Shown: positions 1 through 9,147 of the stretch, piece after piece
How positions within the stretch are numbered: position 1 is the stretch's first letter
Layout: every line of letters begins with the position of its first letter
Assembly (NCBI GenBank): GCA_002189035.1
Contig: NEEC01000008.1
Span: forward strand, 806,001 to 870,000
DNA: 64,000 nt
Source: Utricularia gibba
Taxonomy: Eukaryota; Streptophyta; Magnoliopsida; Lamiales; Lentibulariaceae
Direction: 5' to 3'
Made by a program: the position numbers and the translations under genes
Notes under the pieces: model-generated
What the model saw: only the letters and a program-made list of their open reading frames with translations
Databases searched by the model: none
What the model was told of the DNA's origin: nothing

Positions 1-361
1 GACCGAGTGAAGTAGGGCGCTGTGGTGTTGCAGGCGTTGAAGTTTTTGTGGGTAACACGCACCAAGTTGTGGAAGTTCTGGTTGTACTGAAACACTGTTC
101 ACAAACCATAACCAGATGATCGTACATTACCAGTAGAAAGAAAGAACAGAAACTACATCTTCAATGAACTGCGTTTGTGCATAACTTACGGAGAGTGTCC
201 CCAACGGTAAAATTCCTAGAAGCAGCCCACTTGCTGTAAAAGTCAACAGTAATGTTGATGGTAGTCCACCCAGATTCTCCTCCCACCATGAAAACCTCTC
301 CTTGACAAATTCCGGCCGCCATAGCAACCGCCAACAGTGGAACCAGAATAATGGTCGCCAT
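1..361 (-). CDS. Phytocyanin (plastocyanin-like blue copper protein), 3' end beyond window
   Basis: Partial gene read leftward; the C-terminal part lies outside the window. Exon 1 (361-190) encodes an N-terminal secretory signal (start MATIILVPLLAV) followed by VGGESGW, typical of phytocyanins. A GTAAGT donor at 189 and an AG acceptor at 96-95 join in frame to exon 2 (94 to below 1), giving GDTL-LFQYNQNFHNLVRV and then FNACNTT. The FxYN, HN and CN positions match the copper-site region of phytocyanins: the His of HN and the Cys of CN are copper ligands in the family. These are extracellular or membrane-anchored small copper or copper-less proteins. The missing C-terminus would decide between early nodulin-like, stellacyanin and uclacyanin types. 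The intron position is as expected for the family. Confidence 0.85.
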
Positions 362-664
362 GGTGACACAGCTCCTACAACCTCTTCAATGGCAGATATT
401 CATTTATACATACGAAGAAGAAGCAGGAGCAGAGAAAGAGGGAAGTTGTTCGTATTTGGAAACTGGAAATACTCTGAAAGGAAACACGCCAAACAGCCTT
501 GACTGAGAAGGCTTTCTTTGATTCTCTTGCCTTATTCCAAGTGCAATGCCATTGCCTCAGTCAACTCCCATTCAAATCATATCATACCAAATTATGAACC
601 ATGGAGGTGCGTGATTCTTCTGCAAAATAAGCCGAAACAACGAAGCATCACTCATCACTGATCA
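362..664. other. Intergenic, upstream of the phytocyanin gene
   Basis: No coding signature was seen on either strand. It holds the presumed 5' leader and promoter of the minus-strand phytocyanin gene. A short plus-strand open frame here is the antisense shadow of that gene. Confidence 0.5.
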
Positions 665-1135
665 CTGACTGATGTCCCCAAACTTCAAAGAAGCCATATC
701 TCATTTAAAACCGCAATCTTTCTTCATCTTACCAAATAATGCAACGGCGTCAGTTGGTCTACCGGCCCGAACCAAGCGATCAACAAAAGCTTCAAAACAT
801 TTCACCCCAACTACCCCACGGCCATCAACTAGAACCTCATGGATAGCCTTAAAATCCTTCCTTCTCCCAAAATAACGTACCCAATAAGAGTAAACCTCAT
901 CCGTGGCTTCAAACCCCGGCCTTGATTTCGCCCATCGGGGGAAATCAACCGCCGCACGAAAAAATCGAGCGGAAAGTCTCCCGTTGCTTAAGAGACTCGA
1001 CTTCTCATTTTCTCATGTGACCATTAGTCCCACCTTGCTGCTGGCCACGCTGCACGTAAAGTTCGAGCGGTTCAACCATCTGGGAGCTGTGGAGATGCTG
1101 GGAAGGCATTGACGCAACAAAGAAATCAGGTGGGT
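665..1135 (-). pseudogene. Rearranged 5' fragment of a PPR gene (paralogue of the gene at 33.6-35.2 kb)
   Basis: On the plus strand this stretch closely follows 34,530-34,800, the antisense of the PPR gene. Shared landmarks include CTACCGGCCCGAACCAAGCG and the run around CCCCACGGCCATCAAC. From about 965 to 1055 the similarity switches strand: the segment reading GCGGAAAGTCTCCCGTTGCT matches the reverse complement of 34,826-34,912, so an internal block is inverted. After about 1056 the original orientation resumes and matches 35,136-35,200. Part of the PPR N-terminal coding sequence is missing. No continuous PPR frame survives, so this is a non-functional fragment. It lies just upstream of the GT61 gene, as the intact PPR lies just upstream of eL42. 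Confidence 0.85.
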
Positions 1136-1139
1136 TGCG

Positions 1140-1279
1140 CATTCTCAATGTTGGGTCCGGCCCATTATATCACTTTAGGCAATTAGGAGTTTCCTATATA
1201 AACCAGGCGGCTCATCCGAGTTAGAGTACCGAACCGGAATTGTGGTGGGATCGTTGCTCCTCCTATGCCTTCAGCCATG
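1140..1279 (+). promoter_or_regulatory. eL42-derived promoter and leader in front of the GT61 gene
   Basis: This region closely matches the promoter and leader of the eL42 gene (about 35,315-35,466). It keeps a site II-like CGGCCCATTATATCA motif, a TATA-like CTATATAAAC, the GGTACTGAACGGG-like leader (here GAGTACCGAACCGG) and the TGCCTTCAGCCATGG start-codon context. Site II elements (GGCCCA) are known to drive plant ribosomal protein genes. That this copy drives GT61 is inference from position and from the in-frame splice to the GT61 exon. Confidence 0.65.
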
Positions 1280-2851
1280 GTATTTATCCCTTGAATTTGT
1301 TTTGTTGATGATAGGCTTTTGCAGTTGTGGATAGATGCATGTTTGGGTTCTTGGTTGATTTTTTTTTATTGCTTGGTTATTGATTGTGAAAAAATATTTC
1401 TAGAGTCTAACATGATGTATATATATATGATTGTCCAGAAATCCAGAACGTGTCATCTAATGGAACTTAGATCATTACCAAGCCAACGAAGTCAATTCAG
1501 ATGGTTGTTGTCTATAGTATGCTGCATTCTACTATTCACTCTATCTAACATCTTCATTCAATATTTTGGTAAGTGATACATCACATGTTCTAAATTCTTC
1601 TCAAACTTGACAACATGCATGCTTATAGCTTCCTTTTCTACAGTGAATTTGGAGATATCAATGGTGCTGGATCTCAAACTGCTTAAATATTCCAAAGAAC
1701 TAGAGAAATGGGTAGATCAAATGCCAGAATCAATACATAATTTGACCAATTCCAGATCAGATGCATATCAACTTGATGGAGATATAAGAGTTGATGGGAA
1801 ATCTTCAACTATTCTCATAGCAAGTTCGCAAGATCATATTACCTCTTGGACTTTGAAGCCTTACACTAGAAAATTTGATCCTTATGTAATGAACTATGTC
1901 AAGATGTGGAAGATCAATGCTCAACCTGCTGCAAATCTCCCTTCGTGTGATCGAAAAATGACATCTCCAGCCGTACTATTCTCTGGAGGGGGATATACTG
2001 GAAACCAATTCCATGACTTTACTGATGTGCTTATTCCCCTCTACTTAACATCACGACACTTCAACATGACTGTCGTTTTTCTTTTGACAGATATGCGGTA
2101 CCCTTGGCTCAGAAAATATGTGGACATACTCCACAAGCTTTCCATGTATGAAATTATCAACATGGACAAGGAGAACCAAGTGATATGTTTTACAAAGATG
2201 ATTGTTGGCCTTAGAGCTCACAAAGAGTTTGGAATAGATGTTCTTCAATATCCTCACTACTCCATGATGGACTTTAGGGAGTTCCTCAGAAGCACCTACT
2301 TGCTACAGAGACGTCTGTTACCTAATGGTTCATGCTCAGCAAAGCCTCGGTTGCTCATCATTTCACGGAAGAGCAGCCGTCTCCTGAAGAACGAGGACAG
2401 AGTAGCAGATTTGGCACAGAATATCGGATTACATGTGACAACAACTGAGATAGATGACAAGAACATGACAACAGTTTCAAGATTTGTGAACTCATTTGAC
2501 ATTATCATGGGGGTTCATGGAGCTGGATTAGCCAACATGGTTTACCTACCGGACAATGCAGTTGTGATTGAAATAGTACCTTTTGGAGTGGACTCGTTGG
2601 CAAGACCTTATTTTAATATTCCTTCAAGAGAAATGAACCTGAGATATATTGAATACAAAGTAAGCTTGGAAGAGAGCTCTTTGCTAGGAAGGTATCCAGC
2701 AGACAGTGAAGTGTACCGACATCCAGGTGAAATCCAACGTAAAGGTTTTCTTGGGTTTAGGTCTATTTATCTGGATAATCAAGATGTAACCCTTGATTTG
2801 AATAGGTTTAGGAGGGTTCTTTTGAGAGCCCTGAGTTACATATGTGGCTAG
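1277..2851 (+). CDS. GT61-family glycosyltransferase (xylosyl/arabinosyltransferase-like)
   Basis: Type II Golgi enzyme of the GT61 family, whose plant members transfer xylose or arabinose in N-glycan or xylan synthesis; the acceptor cannot be told here. Main exon 1644-2851 carries VLFSGGGYTGNQFHDFTDVL, TPF/SRKSSR-like elements and the family hallmark GVHGAGLAN near residue 300. Upstream exon 1439-1568 encodes a membrane anchor (FRWLLSIVCCILLFTLSNIF); donor 1569, acceptor AG at 1642-1643. A start at 1460 (MELRS) is possible in this exon. Alternatively ATG 1277-1279, followed by GT at 1280 and acceptor AG at 1437-1438, joins in frame to give MKSRTCHLMELR and a protein of about 446 residues. 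I prefer the latter because the ATG-only exon and intron derive from the eL42 gene. The ORF has no internal stop. Confidence 0.82.
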
Positions 2852-3046
2852 CATCTAATGAGTCAAGGATTCAGATGTTCTAGTTTCGAACTACTATTCA
2901 TGGCTTTCATTAAATAAGTGGATGATCCCGGATAATCACAAGCAAAGCAATGAATCACCTACTACTAATGAACAAGCTGTTGAACCACAAGCTCGGATGG
3001 ACAGCTCCAACATGAATACATGGATGGAAGATGTCCGACTTTTAAT

Positions 3047-3856
3047 TCAAGTGTCACGGGGAAGGCGCCTCGTTGCAAGTGTAGAATAATAGTGGGACTC
3101 CAACTCCCTCAGGCTAGCAGAGGCTTCTTCACCTATTCTCGCCAGTGATGAGTTTGTGTCATCAGCTAATCTTCCAAATACCTCTGTTTTTTGATCAATG
3201 TGGTCATTCAGAGATGCAAATCCAGAGTAGACCGCAGTCTGCTTCAGCTCAGATACCAGCTTCAGAAGCGAGTCTGCTGCTTGGACCTGTCATACACACA
3301 CACACAGTACACCCAAACACAAATGTCAGCTTCTCCTGAATTCTTCAGATGCATGAGAATGACGACAGTTTACCAAACGTGCAGCCCGCATCTCCATCAT
3401 GAAAGTTTCTTGGGAATTTCTGACTGGTGGATCATTAACCTAGAAGGAGCATTTTACTATTAGATGCAGCCATACTTGAAAGAATCGAACTTTCATCAGA
3501 GGAAGCATGTTTGTTCACATCAGCCGCATCAGGACTTCCACCCAATAGGGCAACTTAACAAATTGACATATTTCTAATGGCAATACTGTCTCCTGCGAGA
3601 CGAATTCCACAATGCGATTTTCTGAGACAAACTTGGGAGATGATCTAAAGATGAAATCTTCACCAAACACCCATCAGTAGAAGGCAAAGGCACATGAACA
3701 TACCCTTGTCGCATTCACCAGGAACCCGAAATTATCCAAAAGATTTCCAATGTCATTGTCCACCCTCTGCAGAAGCGATTTCTGCTTCTGCGCCGCCGCT
3801 GCGGCTGCGGCGTCTGTCGGTCCACCTCCGCCCAGGCCCGCTGCTGCTTTGTTCAT
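3047..3856 (-). CDS. MED22: Mediator complex subunit 22 (Surf5 family)
   Basis: Nuclear Mediator head-module subunit linking transcription factors to RNA polymerase II. Three exons in phase: 3856-3704, 3439-3374 and 3286-3047, giving about 152 residues, the usual length for plant MED22. The N-terminus [14 protein letters not shown], then an alanine run and [14 protein letters not shown], is the recognisable plant MED22 start. Exon 2 reads [20 protein letters not shown]. Exon 3 has [18 protein letters not shown] and ends with a region rich in LESHYYS-type residues. The protein is largely helical and coiled. It is convergent with GT61 upstream on the plus strand and divergent from the DUF1666 gene. 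No defect was seen. Confidence 0.88.
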
Positions 3857-4178
3857 TTCAAAAAGACACCTTTTTGCATCAAATCCCCGTTCGGACTTCG
3901 CGAATTTTAGGGTTTCCGGCCTACGCCGAGATTTGAAGCTGATTTCCCCAAGATGACTGATTAGTGCACAAGACTGGAATAGACCGAGTTACGTGGAACC
4001 TACTCCAAGCACACAAGGGCAAATCCGTCATGTAAAAAGACTTGCCGCACTACACTAAAGCAAAAGAGTCTATTGTCTCATCTCCTCCCACTTTTTTTTT
4101 TTTTTTTTTGTTGGAACCGCTTTTGAGTGTTTGTTGATTTGTCTGTGAGGATTATTCACTCCATTCAAAAAAAAAACA
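3857..4178. promoter_or_regulatory. Divergent intergenic region between MED22 and the DUF1666 gene
   Basis: About 320 bases separate the two start codons, so both promoters must lie here. A long T run (about 4092-4109) and a CT-rich leader precede the DUF1666 gene. I see no further defined element. Confidence 0.45.
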
Positions 4179-5968
4179 ATGCTGCAATGTCCTCAGCGAA
4201 CACTTGCATTTGCAAACCTTTTCTACAGTCTCTCCTCCATCTTCCTCCTCCTCCTATTCTTCTTCCATTTTACCTGCATTTTCCTTGCACCCCTCTTCAC
4301 CCTCCTTGGAGCCAACCCCTTCTGCCACAGGCATGTGCCATCTTTTGTTGCATCCTTTTTCTCGTTGTTTCCTCTCATTGTTTTCGTGTTGCAGGACCCA
4401 GAACGGGAGTGATGTGGATGAAGAAAATGAAGTGGGAGAAGCACAAGTTGAGGGTGATTCCGATGATGATCAGGTTATGCAGCAAGAGAATGGTGGAGAA
4501 GCTAGTCACTATGCGACCCCAAATCGTGAAGAAGAAGAAGAAGGTGTTGTTGCTTCAAGACTAGCATTTCATGAAGCTGATGTCAAAGGTAACTTGGAAA
4601 GTAGAGACCTTTGTCTTATGTATATATTCTCGAGCTTGACAAGTAGTTTCATGCCAGGGTATTCAAACAGGGTATCTGGGAGAGGGGAGATTCTTCCGGA
4701 GTATAACAATGGATTAGGGAAAGAAGTGTCTGAAGGGAAGAAATTGGCCCGGGATCATCATGTCTTTGCAGACTCGTTCACCATTGGATCCACATCAAAG
4801 GATTCTTCAGAATGGAGAAGCTCCACAAACTGCAGAGATTCAGGTACAGACGATCCCTTTTCGTCTTCGTCCAGACGAAGCTGCCCCAACTGGGAATCCT
4901 ACAGTCTCTTTCATAAGTACGACGAGGAGATGCTGTTTCTAGATCGGATCACTGCACAGAAGCTCCAAGAAACAGGTAATTTCCTTCATTCTCTTGTCTC
5001 TACGACCAACCAACACCAGCTGTTCATCAAAGTTCTCTTTGCAGAATCAGTTAAGGCGAATTCGACGTCTGTAAGAACCCCAAGGGTATCTCGGTTTCAA
5101 CATAATGCTTACCATGAACTCGAGTCTGCTTATGTAGCACAAATCTGCTTGACATGGGAAGCTCTGAACTGGAACTACAAGTACTTCAACCGCCTCAGGG
5201 CGTCACGAAAAGACTATGATCCGGGTTGCCCTGCATATACCGCGCAGCAGTTTCAACAGTTTCAAGTTCTGTTGCAGAGATACATTGAAAATGAACCATA
5301 TGAACGTGGCCGCCGGCCCCAAGTTTTCGCCCGAATGCGAGCTTCTCTACCGAAGCTTCTTCAAGTTCCAGAGTATCGAGGTACGATTCTGATCATCAAC
5401 CAAAGCTGACTAAGTTTGTGTTTTCCTGAGTTCAAAGCTTGGGATGTGCTAGATTCAGAAGATGGCAACATTGAAGATCATCCGAGAATCCCATCGATTT
5501 CATTTCTATGGATCATGGAAGAATCAATGAGAACATTCCTGTGTTTCCTGAAGAATGACAAGAAGAGCCACTGCAGGATCATCATGGATTTCTTCAGGGG
5601 AAGCCGAAGAAGAGGCTCCCTCCGTTTCTTACTCGAGAAAGTAAACAAGAAGGTAGATCAAATACTAATTTCCCTGTGAATAAATTCCCCATTCCCTTGA
5701 CTTCTATCCAAAATAAGCACAGAAAAGGAAGAGGGTGAAGGAGCTTCAAGGATCCAACAACTGTCTGGGAAGAAGGAAGCTGAATAAAGAAGTAGAGATG
5801 GAGGTTCTCATGGCATCAATAGATCTCAGAGTCGTCTCCAGAGTGCTGAGAATGCATTACGTGAACCAGGAACAGTTGCTCTGGTGTGAAAACAAGATGA
5901 GTAAAGTCACATTTTCTGATGGGAACCTGCTCAGAGATCCGGCCCTGCTTTTCTTCCCAGCTCACTAA
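4179..5968 (+). CDS. DUF1666 family protein ('ribosomal protein L34Ae'-like)
   Basis: Plant-specific family of unknown biochemical role; the old name does not mean it is a ribosomal protein. Six exons join in phase: 4179-4330, 4395-4588, 4658-4975, 5045-5380, 5438-5652 and 5723-5968, about 486 residues. The N-terminus has a hydrophobic stretch (IFLLLLFFFHFTCIFLAPLF), so it may be membrane-anchored. An acidic region (DVDEENEVGEAQ) follows. The DUF1666 core shows YDEEMLFLDRI, then HELESAYVAQICLTWEALNW, QQFQVLLQRYIENEP and LPKLLQVPEY. The C-terminal half has FLKNDKKSHCRIIMDFF and RVLRMHYVNQEQLLWCENKM and ends in LLFFPAH, as in relatives. The first intron would need a GC donor (4331); an uninterrupted alternative start at 4204 exists but lacks the membrane segment. 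Introns are very short (57-70 bases). Confidence 0.8.
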
Positions 5969-7290
5969 CCATCACAACAAGAACAAAGCCAATGCTGACA
6001 ACCTAATGGCACGTCACTACCAAGTTGTGCAGTCCAGGACTAGAGCAGAGGCTCAATACTACATGTAATGCATGTGCGCGAGTCAAACAAAGCAGGGCTA
6101 CCCTTTTGTGCAGTCCACCAACCAGCACCATCTTCTGTACACATACACACCGAAAAAAAAAAAGATTTTGCCTCTGAATCACCATTTCCTCACCTTTATC
6201 CTTCACTCAGGATCAATCAAAAAGAACCCCGCATCAAATAACTTGTAGTTACCAAGACTTATCACGCTGTTCAAGAGCTCTATCCACGGTTTGCCGATTC
6301 CCCAACCAAAAGAAAATACGTGTGTATATACTAAGACCATTCTTGTGCAGATGAAAAGAAGCCTGGACTTTAAAAAAGAGGATGGAAAGATAAAGAGGTG
6401 GACATTGGTAGACTTTAGCAAAAGTGAGCTGCAGTCACCATTGCTTTCCATCGTAAGCGTACAACCTTGAAATGTGAGAATCAACAAACTTTTATTTTCT
6501 TATTAAATACTAAACATATATTATAAATCCAAAGACGTTTTTGAAAATAATGAATGGCATTTTGCATTCAAAATTTATTTTAGAGTTATTTGTACATCAT
6601 TTTTCCTAAAAATTTCTCATCATTTTTATGATATTTCTGTAATTATACATAAAACACCAGAATATTAAATATAAATCGTTTTTACATATAATTGATTCAT
6701 TGGATTTTTTTAAAAAAATAAGGACTCGAAAATAATTGAAAAAAAAAAATAAAAAACTGATTTTAATAAAATATATAACATGGTTTTGAATTTAGTCTTC
6801 ACATTATTGTATATATGTAAACTTTGAAGATTGATTCAATTATATAACTTTTAAAAATATTATTTTAAAATAGTATCATTCAATAATTGTTATGATATTG
6901 TCTTTTGTTCAGTGAGATTATGGAATTAACTACATTATCAAAGTTATTTCACCTTTTGTTAAATCAATTATCAATTTTCATATTTTTACACTAATTTAAA
7001 TTTTCAATGTAATCACCTAATTTCAAAAGTAATAAAAACTCAAAGTTTGAACTTTTATTTGGCTGTGATGCTTGAAAATTAAATTTCAATTGATAATAAA
7101 ATTATTTATGAAATGCTTATATCAAACAATTGGAAAATTATGAAGGCTAGAATTTGCAGTTTAAGATTCCCAATATTGACCTTCCTTGTAGATGTTATAA
7201 AGGAACTGGCGTCTTCTTCTTTGTGATTTAACCTCAACTCGATTGAAGTTATCATCCATTTGCATGATCATGATGAAAGGCTGATGATCT
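5969..7290. other. Intergenic, 3' flank of the DUF1666 gene, then AT-rich DNA
   Basis: The first 500 bases are of moderate GC and may be 3' untranslated sequence. From about 6,490 the DNA is strongly AT-rich with no frame resembling a protein family. No RNA gene was recognised. Confidence 0.5.
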
Positions 7291-7297
7291 TGGAGTT

Positions 7298-7975
7298 ATT
7301 AGATAAGTGGTCACCTTCTCACATGTGTGTGATAAAAGTGGCCACTGTATGTAATTTATTACAAAAATGTCCATTCTTTCATTACAAAAAAAATTATTTT
7401 TATTAGAAAAATTGATAATAATGATATTCAGTTTTATATATAACATTCAAATTTAATAAATTTAATTTTTTCAAAAATATCAATTACTAAAAAATGTTTA
7501 AATATCCAAAAATTTTCTATAACTTTTCAACTTATTATTTATAAAATATTTTTGTATAAAATACGATAAATTATTTTAAAAATATTAATTCGAAAAAATT
7601 TGTTATTAAACATATAAATAATTATCAAATTTATTTTTTTTTCAAATAATGAAATATAATTATGTTATATTTGTAATCTAAATTATATTTTTTGTGAAAA
7701 AACAAACATTTGTTTCAATAATACAATAACAAAATATAAAATGCAGATTTTGTGATCCTTATTTATATTGACATATTAGAGAATATATTAATGAAATATT
7801 TATTTTAAAACTATTTATTTATGTTATATATAAAAAAATAGAATGAAAAATCGTATACAAAATATTTGTTATTTTTTTTAAGTTAAAAGATGGCCACTTT
7901 TGTAAGGAAATTCACAGAATGACCACTTTTTTCACACACAATTGGGGGCCATTTGAGTAAAAGACCCTCGATGAT
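7298..7975. mobile_element. Fold-back / MITE-like element with diverged inverted arms
   Basis: The left arm (about 7,298-7,385) contains GTGTGTGATAAAAGTGGCCA followed by TTACAAAAATGTCCATTCTT. The reverse complement of the right arm (about 7,885-7,975) reads GTGTGTGAAAAAAGTGGTCA and TTACAAAAGTGGCCATCTTT in the same order. The interior, about 500 bases, is extremely AT-rich and non-coding. This arrangement fits a non-autonomous DNA transposon, possibly MULE-related. The exact ends and target-site duplication were not resolved. Confidence 0.55.
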
Positions 7976-8803
7976 GATCCCGCCTACATTCTTGGGCTTT
8001 ACTACTTGCAATGAATACATAAAAAGGGAAGGTAACCACCCCCACCGGTCCCAATGGGTCCGACGTCGTTTCAGCTTGAGGGCTAGATGGATACTGGGTA
8101 CAACTTCCACTGGGTTTAGATTCTAACCCCACTTGGTTAATAATTTTTAAACACGAGAGATGGAATTTTGAGCAATGTTTTGTAAAATTTTTGAAAACTG
8201 TTTTTACTTTTTAAAATTATTTTTAAAAAATAGAAATAAAAAATAAAATTAACCAACTCATTATTTTTAAAAAAATAATTTTTTATTATAATTTAAAAAT
8301 ATTTTTGATAGAATTACTTTTATAATTAAAATTATTCTAAAACAAACTATTTTTAATTCTAAAAAATAGAAATATATTTTAAAAATTTTTCAACATACTA
8401 ATTTGGTAGTAGCATAATAATAATACCTACCTATTGCGAAAATTGTATTAAATATCTCAACTCTTTTACATAATATCAAAAATAGTTCTCAATATTTTAT
8501 TTGAAAAACACGATTAGTTCTCATTGAAAAAATTAATCTCCATCATTTTATTATCTTGCATAAATGGTTCCCAATATTTCAGATTGCTTACATAATTAGA
8601 ACCCTAATTTTTGGACGTTTGGCATTATTAATCCCCAATGCTTTTCTATTTGAAATAATTAGTCCCCATATAATATTCACACCAAAAGTTCCCACTAATT
8701 GAAATTCTCACAAAATTGGTCGCTTCTCGCATTCGCGCCGGTCGCTTGGGCATGCCCATCGCCGTCTAACATTGATCGGTTGCTGCCTTTGCACATCTCA
8801 CCG
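7976..8803. other. Intergenic, no gene seen
   Basis: AT-rich DNA with repeated phrases such as TAGTTCTCA and TAGTCCCC. Open frames here have no recognisable content. Confidence 0.45.
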
Positions 8804-8811
8804 ATTGAGCT

Positions 8812-9139
8812 CTGTGATTGTGACTCGGGTTTCAAAATCGGATCGGTGGAGGACCGATCCGGTTTTGAAACCGGTTTAACCGGTCAATATATATATATAT
8901 ATTAGATTAAATTTCATATTATTATTTTATAAAAACATACAAATATAATATATTCAATTAGTAAAATACAGAATTTGTGACGTGAAATCTGATTCCCAAA
9001 AACCCAAAATACGAAAAAATAATTGATTAACAAATAATCCTAAAAAACTAATAATCGCTTGGCCCGATTAACCGGCCACACAAGAAAAACCGGTTAACCG
9101 GTTTGACTCGCCGGTTAACCGGCCGAGTCACAATCTCAA
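8812..9139. mobile_element. hAT-like MITE, about 330 bp, with near-perfect 8-bp duplication
   Basis: The ends are inverted copies: left CTGTGATTGTGACTCGG and right CCGAGTCACAATCTCAA (reverse complement TTGAGATTGTGACTCGG). Flanks ATTGAGCT (8,804-8,811) and TTTGAGCT (9,140-9,147) match at 7 of 8 positions, as expected for an aged hAT target-site duplication. Inside each end lie repeated CCGGTTAACCGG or CCGGTTTAACCGG palindromes, and the centre is AT-rich. It has no coding capacity, so it would depend on a transposase elsewhere. Confidence 0.7.
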
Positions 9140-9147
9140 TTTGAGCT

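Noticed and set aside
4092-4109. T run as possible terminator
   Set aside because: A eukaryotic Pol II region; a T run alone says nothing, and no RNA polymerase III gene was seen upstream.
6203-6487. 94-residue minus-strand frame
   Set aside because: Lies in the 3' flank of the DUF1666 gene; no family content seen.
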